48,809 nucleotides of DNA, from positions 1 to 48,809 of the forward strand of contig JAIXTR010000590.1 of assembly GCA_027483845.1 (NCBI GenBank). The letters run 5' to 3'. The stretch is from Caulobacteraceae bacterium (lineage in GTDB: Bacteria; Pseudomonadota; Alphaproteobacteria; Caulobacterales; Caulobacteraceae). The notes beneath the pieces were generated by a model. That model was not told the origin of the DNA, searched no databases, and saw nothing but the letters and a program-made list of their open reading frames with translations. Of the stretch, positions 42,350 through 48,809 are shown in pieces. The stretch's first letter is position 1, and each line of letters starts with the position of its first letter. The translations under genes and the position numbers were made by a program.

Positions 42350-43948
42350 TCAAGGATCGTGCAGGCCTTTGAACTCCGGGTCCGCGTAGTGACGGATCTT
42401 GCTGGCGACGAGCGGGTCGCGGCCAGGCCGCAGGATTAGCATGAGGTGATCGGCCAGGCGCATCACCTCATCCGGGGTTAGCAGATCGCGGCCCACACGT
42501 TGCTCGCTCCAGGACTCGCCTTCGCCGTACGAGCTTGAGCCGCCTTTCAGCGACGTCGTCGAGCCGGTGTTCGTGGAGCTGCCGTAGGTGTTGAAGGTCT
42601 CGGTCGCGACGCCGAGCGCGCGCGAGACCCACTGCGCCGTGTCGATGTCGGCGACGTTGAAGATCTGGGTGACGGCGGCGTTGGCGAGGAAGGTCCCGTG
42701 GCGCTCGCCGTAGAGCGCCTTGAGCTGGTGCAGGTCCTGCAGGATCGCCCAGAGCTGGACGCCGTAGCCCGCCATCAGCCCATAGGCCTGGGCGAGGGGA
42801 TCCAGGCGCCCAAGGGCCGCGAACTCGTCCAGCAGAAAGAGGACGGGGGAGGGGCCGCTCCGCCCATCGGCCGAGCCGGTGCGCGCGAAGGCGTGGAGGG
42901 CTTGGGCGACCAGCAAGCGTAGCCAGCGGGCGTGGGTGCCGAGCCGTTCGGGCGGCAGCACGAGGAAGACGGTCGCGCGCTCGTCGCGCAGCTCCTCGAA
43001 CGAGAAGTCCGAGCGCGCCAGCCTGTCGGCGATCCGGCGGCTGTCCAGGAAGTGGGTGTGCCGCTGCGCAGCGGATAGCACGCCGGTCGCCTCGCGGTCG
43101 GCCTTGCCGAGGTGACGGTTGGCGGCGCGCGCCACGAGCCCACCGGCCGCCGGGCTTGCCTGCATCGCCTTCAGCGTCGCCGCGAAGTTAGCCGGCGCGG
43201 TGGTGAGCAGATCGCGGACAACGGCGAGCGTCGGGCCTTCGGCGGGTGGATGGGTGACCACGCGCATGATGAGGCCGGCGATCAGCGCCTTGGCTTCTTC
43301 GTTCCAATGCGCCTCGCCCACCTGTTCCGGCGGATCGTAGACGAGGGCGTCGGCGATCAGGGCGGCGTCCTCGGCCAGGTCATCGCCCAGAGGATCGAGC
43401 GACGCCAACGGGTTGAAGGCGGCTGTCGGCTGGCCAGAGACACCGAACGGATCGAGCACGTGGACGGGTCCGAAGCGGGCGCGCGCACGGCCCGCGATGC
43501 GGGCGTTCTCGCCCTTGGGATCCACGCAGAGCACGGCCCGGTCGGCGAGCAGCAGGTTCGGGAGCACGACGCCCACGCCCTTGCCGGACCTTGTCGGCGC
43601 GAAGGTGAGCAGGTGACCTGGCCCGTCGTAGCGCATCAGCCAGCCATCCGAGGCGCGGCCGATGATCAAGCCGTCCGGACCGCCGAGCGCGTGGCGGGCG
43701 CGGTGGTCGTCGCCGAATTGCGCGCTGCCATGCGTGGTCTCCGGGTCCGTGGGGACGTCGCGCCCTGGCCGCAGCCGGTAGCCCAAGGCGCCGCCAACCG
43801 CCGTGGCCATCAGCGGGATCACCCACTCCACCAGACGGTCGGGCAGGCCGAAATGGTTCGGCACGATCACGAAGGGAAGACCGGCGGCGACGTTGCCCCA
43901 GAAGGCCCCGACCAGCGTCGGCCAGATCGCCCCGATCTCAAGCCTCAC
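42350..43948 (-). CDS. traG: TraG/VirD4 type IV coupling protein
   Basis: A 532-residue coupling ATPase that brings the relaxase-DNA complex to the mating channel. Two N-terminal membrane segments (about 5-30 and 40-58) anchor it. Walker A is PTRSGKG at 118-124; the VLCVDPKGEN segment follows, and Walker B is in VLFLLDEFAALG; the all-alpha region and the ILQDLHQLKALYGE arginine-finger section are present. The GTG start overlaps the traD stop by 4 bp (GTGA) and has GGAG 8 nt upstream. It is shorter than Ti TraG (about 640), mainly in the N-terminal periplasmic part. It is last in the traC-traD-traG operon. Confidence 0.93.
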   Translation of the reverse strand: MRLEIGAIWPTLVGAFWGNVAAGLPFVIVPNHFGLPDRLVEWVIPLMATAVGGALGYRLRPGRDVPTDPETTHGSAQFGDDHRARHALGGPDGLIIGRASDGWLMRYDGPGHLLTFAPTRSGKGVGVVLPNLLLADRAVLCVDPKGENARIAGRARARFGPVHVLDPFGVSGQPTAAFNPLASLDPLGDDLAEDAALIADALVYDPPEQVGEAHWNEEAKALIAGLIMRVVTHPPAEGPTLAVVRDLLTTAPANFAATLKAMQASPAAGGLVARAANRHLGKADREATGVLSAAQRHTHFLDSRRIADRLARSDFSFEELRDERATVFLVLPPERLGTHARWLRLLVAQALHAFARTGSADGRSGPSPVLFLLDEFAALGRLDPLAQAYGLMAGYGVQLWAILQDLHQLKALYGERHGTFLANAAVTQIFNVADIDTAQWVSRALGVATETFNTYGSSTNTGSTTSLKGGSSSYGEGESWSEQRVGRDLLTPDEVMRLADHLMLILRPGRDPLVASKIRHYADPEFKGLHDP

Positions 43949-44163
43949 GCCTCTCGCTCCGCATCGGCCGCGAAGGCGCGCTGGCCGCGCCGCCGCCACA
44001 ATAACAGTGCGCCGGCGCCGCCCGCGGACTTGATCTGGTCGGCGAGGTCGAGGAACGCGCCATAGAGGGCGGCCCGATCGTCGTGCGCGAGATCGACCAG
44101 GCCGGCCTTGGCGACGAGGCCGCCCAGCTCGATCAGATGGCGGGTGCGTTCGCGGCGCTGCAC
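43945..44163 (-). CDS. traD: TraD-like conjugal transfer protein
   Basis: A 72-residue basic protein matching the small Ti-type TraD: RERTRHLIELGGLVAKAGLVDL, with the characteristic ELGGLVAKAGL, then ALYGAFLDLADQI. I chose GTG 44163 because GAGGAG lies 7 nt upstream; the frame is open further but overlaps traC. It is an accessory DNA-transfer protein, unrelated to the F-plasmid TraD ATPase. It is followed by traG with a 4-bp overlap, and its start lies 37 bp after the traC stop. Confidence 0.78.
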   Translation of the reverse strand: MQRRERTRHLIELGGLVAKAGLVDLAHDDRAALYGAFLDLADQIKSAGGAGALLLWRRRGQRAFAADAEREA

Positions 44164-44200
44164 GACCCAGCTCCTCGTGTCCGACCTCGCGCGGGCCGCC

Positions 44201-44500
44201 TCAGCCCGGTGAAGCGCCGCCGCCGTCCGGCGCGCGGCGCTGGCTGCCGTGTGCAGGCGTCGGCGCAGTCCCGGCCTGGCCTTGAAAGAAGCCGGCGCCA
44301 AGGCGGCGCCAGGTCTCCTGCGCGGCGCCATCGGCCTTGGCCGCGGCGATCAGCGCACCCGCCAACACCTCCATGTTCAGCCGGTCTGCGCCAGCAGCGA
44401 TCACAAGCTCTCCGAACTGCGCCACGCGCCGGCCCTTGAGCGCCTTGGCGCGCTGCTGAAGGGCCTGGAGTTCGGCGTCGAGGTCGCGCGGCTTCTTCAT
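44201..44500 (-). CDS. traC: TraC-like conjugal transfer protein
   Basis: A 99-residue protein. MKKPRDLDAELQALQQRAKA is a coiled-coil start, followed by AQFGELVIAAGADRLNMEVL, the form of Ti-type TraC, which assists relaxosome formation. GGAGG lies 8 nt before the ATG. The frame is open upstream into the palindrome, but that part is not TraC-like. It is the first gene of the traC-traD-traG operon and is divergent from traA, with oriT between them. The C-terminal 20 residues are low complexity. Confidence 0.75.
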   Translation of the reverse strand: MKKPRDLDAELQALQQRAKALKGRRVAQFGELVIAAGADRLNMEVLAGALIAAAKADGAAQETWRRLGAGFFQGQAGTAPTPAHGSQRRAPDGGGASPG

Positions 44501-44550
44501 GACGGTGGCCTCCGAGGAAACGGAGACCGAACTCTGCGCGGCTGGTGTCC

Positions 44551-44584
44551 GGCGCGCCATGGGTAAGCTTACGCATGGCGCGCC
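44551..44584. repeat. 34-bp near-perfect palindrome next to oriT
   Basis: Arms GGCGCGCCATG (44551-44561) and CATGGCGCGCC (44574-44584) with the central GTAAGCTTAC also palindromic; only one of 17 base pairs is mismatched. Partial symmetry continues outward to about 44545-44590. It lies between traC and traA starts and is a candidate binding site for a relaxosome protein or regulator. Confidence 0.75.
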
Positions 44585-44602
44585 CGTCACTCACGGCCGA
44601 AG

Positions 44603-44640
44603 GTCTGAGTGCGCGCTTATACGTCGTGACCGACGTCCTT
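44603..44640 (+). other. oriT: Origin of transfer (oriT), Ti/MobQ-type nick region
   Basis: GTGCGCGCTTATACGTCG (44609-44626) closely resembles the nick region of Ti and rhizobial plasmids, where a GGCGC-x-(A/C)TTATACGTC core is cut by TraA. The adjoining ACGTCG-TGAC-CGACGT (44621-44636) is a perfect 6-bp inverted repeat. Its location between divergent traC and traA is the canonical one. Confidence 0.75.
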
Positions 44641-44673
44641 GGGCGCGGCAGGCTCGAAGGTCGGAGCGCCGCG

Positions 44674-47286
44674 ATGGCGATCTACCATTTCTCGGCGAAG
44701 GTGATCTCGCGGGCCAAGGGCTCGTCCGCCGTCGCGGCGGCGGCCTACCGGTCCGCGTCCCGCCTGCACGACGCGCGGTTGGATCGCGCCCTCGACTTCT
44801 CGAACAAGGCCGGCGTCGTCCACTCGGAGGTCCTGCTGCCGGAGGGCGCGCCCGAGCGCTGGCGCGACCGCGAGGCGCTGTGGAACGCGGTCGAGGCGAA
44901 GGAAGTCCGCAAGGACGCGCAGCTCGCGCGTGAGGTGGAGTTCGCGATCCCGCGGGAGCTCTCGCAGGCCGATGGCGTCGAGCTCGCGCGGTCCTTCGTG
45001 CAGCGCGCGTTCGTGGACAAGGGCATGGTCGCCGACCTCAACGTCCACTGGGATGTGGGCGCCGACGGCGAGGCCAAGCCGCACGCGCACGTGATGCTGG
45101 CGCTGCGCTCGGCCCGGCCCGATGGCTTCGGGGCCAAAGTCCGCGAGTGGAATTCGACGGATCAGCTTGTGGCCTGGCGCGAGGCTTGGGCGGACCACGC
45201 GAACCGCAGGCTGGCCGAGCTCGGTATCGACGCGCGGATCGATCCGCGCGCGCTCAAGGACCAGGGCATCGAGCTGGAGCCCCAGAACAAGATCGGCGCC
45301 TCCGGCGCGCGGCGCGAAATCCACGGGGAGGCGGCCGAGCGCGCGGAGGATCATCGCGCCATCGCCCGGCGCAACGGCGAGCGGATCCTGGCCGCGCCCG
45401 GGACGGTGCTGACGGCGATCACCCACCAGCAGGCGACGTTCACCGACCACGACCTGGCGCGGTTCGTTCACCGACACACCGACGGCAAGGCCCAGTTCGA
45501 CGCGGCGCTCGCGAAGGTTCGCGCCAGCGACGAGATCGTGCGGCTGGGACGGGACGGTCAGGGACGCGAGCGGTTCACCAGCCGGGAGATGCTGCGCGTC
45601 GAACGCGGGCTGGAGCGGGACGCCGATGTCATGGCGCAGCGCGCCGGGCACGCCGTGACCGAACGCGGCAAGGCGGCCGCGCTTGCGCGGTCGTCATCCG
45701 CCGGGTTGGACCTGTCGTCGGCGCAGCGCGACGCCTTCGACCACGTCACGCGGCGTGGCGATCTGGCGTTGCTGGTGGGCTATGCTGGCACGGGCAAGAG
45801 CGCGCTGCTCGGTGTCGCGCGCGAGGCCTGGGAAGCCCAGGGTTTCCGGGTCCGTGGCGCGGCGCTCTCCGGCATGGCGGCTGAAAGCCTCGAAGGCGGA
45901 TCGGGCATTCCGTCGCGCACGCTCGCCAGCCTGGAGCATGCCTGGGCGCGCGACCGCGACAGGCTCGGTCCGCGTGACGTGCTGGTGGTCGATGAGGCCG
46001 GCCTGGTCGGCTCGCGCCAGCTCGCGCGGGTGATGGACCACGCCCAGGCCGCCGGTGCGAAGGTGGTGATGGTCGGCGATGCCGAGCAGCTGCAGGCCAT
46101 CGAGGCTGGCGCGGCGTTCCGGGCGCTGGCCGGACGCCATGGGGCCTACGAGCTCACCGAGGTTCGGCGCCAGCAGGTCGATTGGCAGCGCGATGCGACG
46201 CGGCAGCTTGCGACCGGGCGGACCGTGCAAGCCCTGGCGGCCTATGCGGCGGCCGGCGCCGTGGTCGGCCACGATAGCTCGGAGACCGCGCGCGACGCGG
46301 TGGTGGCCGGCTGGTGGCAGGCCAAACACGACGCGCCCGCATCGTCTCAGGTCATGCTGGCGTACACGCGCGACGACGTGACCGCGCTGAACGAGTTGGC
46401 GCGCGGCCGCATGAGAGCGGCCGGCGCCCTGGGACAGGATGAGACCGTCGAGACAACGCGCGGGGTCCGGCTGTTCGCGGAAGGGGAGCGGATCGTCTTC
46501 CTGCGCAATGAGCGCGAGCTCGGCGTGAAGAATGGGACGCTCGGAACGATTGAGCAGCTTAGCGACACTCGAATGGGTGTGCGGCTGGACGATGGCCGCC
46601 GCGTCGCCTTCGACCAGAAGACCTACACCGACCTCGACCACGGGTACGCGACCACGATCCATAAGTCGCAGGGCGTGACGGTCGATCGGGCGCACGTCTT
46701 GGCCAGCCGCTATCTGGATCGGCACGCGACCTACGTGGCGCTCTCCCGGCATCGCCACGCCCTGTCGTTGCACTACGACCGCCAGGCCCTCCCCGACGCG
46801 GCGGCGCTGGCCCGGACGCTCTCGCGGGAACGGGCCAAGGACTCGACGCTGGACTATCCCGAGCAGTTCGCCGAGCGGCGAGGGCTGGGTCAAGGGATCG
46901 CGGAACGGGTCTTCGCGACATTCCGGCCCAACTCCACAGGTGCGCGCGCATCGCGCGAGGTCCGGCAGGATGACCTGTCGCGGGTCCAGGCTTTCGCACG
47001 GGCTTGGCAGGACGGGCTGCGGATGACGAACGCCGGCCATGACCTTCTGGCGCACCAACGCATCGCGCTGGATCGGGCCGCGGCCGCCCTGGACCGCGCC
47101 CGCCCCGAATTGGCGGGAAAGATCGCGGCCGCGCTGGAGCGCGATCCGGGTCTCGCGGCCGAAGCCGCGCGGGGGCGGCCCGCGGCGCTGCTCCGCGCCG
47201 CCGAGCGAGATGTGGGGACGCGAGATGCGGGCCGGGCGCAGGTCCCACAGCTTGGCCGCGACTACGATCGCGGGCTTGAGCTATGA
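44674..47286 (+). CDS. traA: TraA relaxase-helicase (MobQ family)
   Basis: An 870-residue conjugative relaxase. The N-terminal MobA/MobL nuclease (1-260) has the likely nucleophile Tyr25 in AAAAYRSASR and the metal-binding His cluster His125, His137 and His139 (LNVHWDV, KPHAHVML). The helicase half has Walker A GYAGTGKSA (369-377), Walker B LVVDEAGLVGSRQ, and the C-terminal UvrD-like DHGYATTIHKSQGVT and YVALSRHR motifs. It nicks oriT just upstream and unwinds the transferred strand. The ATG of MAIYHFSAK has GGAG 8 nt before it; a longer frame crosses oriT. It is shorter than Ti TraA (about 1100), lacking part of the C-terminal tail. It overlaps DUF6118 by 4 bp. Confidence 0.95.
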   Translation: MAIYHFSAKVISRAKGSSAVAAAAYRSASRLHDARLDRALDFSNKAGVVHSEVLLPEGAPERWRDREALWNAVEAKEVRKDAQLAREVEFAIPRELSQADGVELARSFVQRAFVDKGMVADLNVHWDVGADGEAKPHAHVMLALRSARPDGFGAKVREWNSTDQLVAWREAWADHANRRLAELGIDARIDPRALKDQGIELEPQNKIGASGARREIHGEAAERAEDHRAIARRNGERILAAPGTVLTAITHQQATFTDHDLARFVHRHTDGKAQFDAALAKVRASDEIVRLGRDGQGRERFTSREMLRVERGLERDADVMAQRAGHAVTERGKAAALARSSSAGLDLSSAQRDAFDHVTRRGDLALLVGYAGTGKSALLGVAREAWEAQGFRVRGAALSGMAAESLEGGSGIPSRTLASLEHAWARDRDRLGPRDVLVVDEAGLVGSRQLARVMDHAQAAGAKVVMVGDAEQLQAIEAGAAFRALAGRHGAYELTEVRRQQVDWQRDATRQLATGRTVQALAAYAAAGAVVGHDSSETARDAVVAGWWQAKHDAPASSQVMLAYTRDDVTALNELARGRMRAAGALGQDETVETTRGVRLFAEGERIVFLRNERELGVKNGTLGTIEQLSDTRMGVRLDDGRRVAFDQKTYTDLDHGYATTIHKSQGVTVDRAHVLASRYLDRHATYVALSRHRHALSLHYDRQALPDAAALARTLSRERAKDSTLDYPEQFAERRGLGQGIAERVFATFRPNSTGARASREVRQDDLSRVQAFARAWQDGLRMTNAGHDLLAHQRIALDRAAAALDRARPELAGKIAAALERDPGLAAEAARGRPAALLRAAERDVGTRDAGRAQVPQLGRDYDRGLEL

Positions 47287-47957
47287 GCCTGCAGCCCAGC
47301 GATCCGGCGGCGGACGCCTTCGAGCGGCTGCGGCTGGAGGTAGCGCTGCTTCGACGCGCCGTGGAGGGGCTCGCGGCCGACGCCGACGCCGAGCCAATCG
47401 ACTACAGCCCGACCTTGGCGCGGCTGTCGAAGGCCGTCGCCGAGGTGAACACCCAGGTGGCGGCGCTGGGCGAGCGGCCGGCCCTGGCGCTGGCGCCGGA
47501 CCAGCTGGGGTCGTTGTTCCAGATCGCGGCCGCCCAGGTGCTGGCCAGGCCCGTGGTCACCCTCGAGCGGCAGCAGATGGTCCTCGGCCAGGCGATCGGG
47601 GCGCTCAACGCCGCGCGCGAGGCGGAGATGGCGCGGGCGGGCTCCTGGCGGAGACTGGCCGGGCTTTTCGGCGGCGGGGCCCTTGCGGGGGCTTTTCTAT
47701 GGGGTCTGCTGCTCGGGCCTCTGGCCCGGGTGCTCCCCGACACCTGGGGCGTGCCGGAGCATCTGGCGTCGGCCACTTTGGCCCTACCGATGACGTCCGC
47801 CGGCGAGCGCCTTCTCAGCCGCGGCGATCCTGCGGCGGCAGAGGCATTGAAGCTCGTGCGCGGACTGTCGGAACGCGACGTGGCTGAACTTCAGCGGTGC
47901 CTCTCGCCGCGTGAGGGCAAGGCAAAATCCTGCACGTTGAAGCTCAGCGCCGAGTAA
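47283..47957 (+). CDS. DUF6118 family protein
   Basis: A 224-residue protein found after traA in many alphaproteobacterial conjugative elements. Its N-terminal half is helical with coiled-coil potential (LRLEVALLRRAVEGLAADAD, then LARLSKAVAEVNTQVAAL). One membrane helix (about 120-143, FGGGALAGAFLWGLLLGPLA) is followed by a C-terminal domain rich in charged helices. It is probably an inner-membrane accessory of the transfer apparatus, but the function is unknown. The start overlaps the traA stop (ATGA), so it is translationally coupled. Confidence 0.85.
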   Translation: MSLQPSDPAADAFERLRLEVALLRRAVEGLAADADAEPIDYSPTLARLSKAVAEVNTQVAALGERPALALAPDQLGSLFQIAAAQVLARPVVTLERQQMVLGQAIGALNAAREAEMARAGSWRRLAGLFGGGALAGAFLWGLLLGPLARVLPDTWGVPEHLASATLALPMTSAGERLLSRGDPAAAEALKLVRGLSERDVAELQRCLSPREGKAKSCTLKLSAE

Positions 47958-47958
47958 T

Positions 47959-47975
47959 CGGCAGGAATTCTGCCG
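47959..47975. terminator. Hairpin after the traA-DUF6118 operon
   Basis: CGGCAG-GAATT-CTGCCG is a perfect 6-bp stem starting 2 bp after the DUF6118 stop. There is no T-run, so it is at best a weak terminator or RNA-stabilising stem. Confidence 0.35.
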
Positions 47976-48083
47976 GCCGTCGGCGGGCATCCCGCATATT
48001 GTTCGGCGTCGCAAGGTTGTGTTTGAAGGGGTTTGTTTGCTGCGATAGCATTCGGGCCTGAGTTCGTGAGCGCTCGGTGCGTC

Positions 48084-48311
48084 ATGCGGATGCTTAAACT
48101 TGAGCCGATTTCACCGGCGCTAAGCCCACGTCAGGTCGAATGCTTGGCTTGGGCGGAGCAAGGAAAGAGCGCGCGGGATACGGGCGTGATCCTGGGGATC
48201 TCGCAGCGCACGGTCGAGAAGCATTTGGAGCAGGCCTACGAGCAACTTGGCGTTCGGACGCGGATCCAGGCGGTGGTTCGCGCGCGCCAGTTGGGCCTAC
48301 TACCCAGTTAG
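48084..48311 (+). CDS. Small LuxR/GerE-type DNA-binding protein
   Basis: A 75-residue protein that is just the LuxR-type helix-turn-helix: LSPRQVECLAWAEQGKSARD, ISQRTVEKHLEQAYEQLGVR, and the final RARQLGLL. No receiver or ligand-binding domain is present. Such short regulators are frequent in this ICE family between traA and the mating-pore genes and may control transfer. The ATG of MRMLKLEPIS is chosen; the ribosome-binding site is weak (GTGAG upstream). The frame remains open 17 codons further but those residues are not conserved-looking. Confidence 0.82.
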   Translation: MRMLKLEPISPALSPRQVECLAWAEQGKSARDTGVILGISQRTVEKHLEQAYEQLGVRTRIQAVVRARQLGLLPS

Positions 48312-48681
48312 CGTTCAACCTTCCTGGCGCCTTTGGCGCAAAACGCTGTGTGTCTTTGTGTCTGGACCAAGGCGCCTGGGCGCATGGCACCCGTCGGCCG
48401 ACTCACGCATACGCTTGCCGACAGGCACTCAGAACGCGCGGCGGATCCCGTCGGGCGTGTGAGCGCCACGCAGGCTCGACCGCCACAGCTCTGTTCGCAT
48501 GTTCTTGGGGGCAAAAAGGCTGCGGTGGCGACCCCGCAATGGTCCAAGCGGCGATGGCGGCGTCATCGACGGGACATGGGTTTCTGCCCAGCGATGAAGC
48601 GCACTGGGCGTCCACGCGGGGAAAGGCAGCCCGTGCAGAACCGCGTCTGCGGCGAGCCCCGAGACCTGTCGGACGCGACCT
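48312..48681. other. Gap before the right-edge gene
   Basis: About 370 bp without a convincing gene. The open frames on either strand lack ribosome-binding sites and recognisable domains. A short repeat TGTGTCTTTGTGTCT at about 48350 is the only feature I noticed. Confidence 0.35.
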
Positions 48682-48809
48682 CTATCGAACCAGGTCGGTC
48701 GTTCGCAGGGCGCGCATCAGGCCGACCAGGGCGGCGCGAGACTCGGCGGGGAGGTCCCGGTAGCCGCTCAACATGTCCATGGCGCCGGTGGTGGCCAGCA
48801 GATCGGCAA
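48682..48809 (-). CDS. C-terminal end of a gene running off the right edge
   Basis: The minus strand is open from the right edge to a TAG at 48682-48684, giving 42 codons that end with MDMLSGYRDLPAESRAAL, then a short basic tail. The pattern of a helix with LxxYRxLPxExRAAL resembles the tail of XRE-type regulators that occur here in related elements, but without the N-terminal part this is a guess. Codon usage is consistent with real coding sequence. Confidence 0.45.
   Translation of the reverse strand, partial: ADLLATTGAMDMLSGYRDLPAESRAALVGLMRALRTTDLVR

Noticed and set aside
48140-48763. Plus-strand frame at the right end
   Set aside because: It overlaps the LuxR-type gene in another frame, has no domain, and runs opposite the better-supported minus-strand gene end at 48682.
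5664-48809. CRISPR array
   Set aside because: I found no series of regularly spaced identical repeats of 25-40 bp; the 43-bp intergenic repeats are dispersed, not arrayed.

Overview
The window is GC-rich and looks alphaproteobacterial, most likely Caulobacterales or a close relative. This is inferred from Ti-type traG-traD-traC/traA transfer genes, a ParB-DUF736-ArdC module, DUF6118, an HWE-type histidine kinase and codon use; no 16S or marker gene is present to confirm it.

The left 4.2 kb looks like ordinary chromosome: the end of a fumarylacetoacetate-hydrolase-family gene overlapping a MarR regulator, a small unknown protein, and the ferrous iron genes feoB and feoA. At 4221-4259 a tRNA-Leu(CAA) gene stops inside its anticodon loop, and a tyrosine recombinase follows 100 bp later. 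I read this as the left end of an integrated island that continues to the right edge; its other junction is not in the window.

The island's first cargo block (5.7-24.5 kb) is dominated by immunity-like genes. It holds a divergently controlled CBASS locus (CapH repressor, CapP protease, a frameshifted CD-NTase, an E2-like protein and a Cap5 HNH-SAVED nuclease), a membrane KAP NTPase, a possible ADP-ribosyltransferase-like protein, an exported trypsin-like protease with a repeat-bearing lipoprotein, an HWE kinase, a large STAND NTPase-TPR gene split by an in-frame amber codon, and a TIGR02391 protein. Six copies of a 43-bp intergenic repeat (two units, 25-bp period) lie between these genes. A quieter segment (24.7-26.3 kb) carries an esterase-like hydrolase, a SWIB protein and an intact tRNA-Leu(CAA), the same isoacceptor that is broken at the left end. 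A second defence block (26.3-33.5 kb) has a HEPN-motif protein, the AbiEi/AbiEii toxin-antitoxin pair, a 1353-residue XRE-headed protein with a strong promoter, an apparently leaderless start and a perfect inverted repeat over its start codon, and an AbiH protein.

From 33.5 kb to the right edge is the transfer and maintenance backbone: a ParB-like protein, DUF736 and ArdC behind long hairpin-rich leaders, an MNT-HEPN fusion, a haem peroxidase, a secreted unknown protein, traG-traD-traC on one strand and traA-DUF6118 on the other. Between traC and traA lie a 34-bp near-perfect palindrome and a Ti-type oriT nick region. A small LuxR-type regulator and the tail of another gene close the window. 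No trb/virB mating-pore genes are seen, so the element is either mobilisable or has them beyond the right edge.
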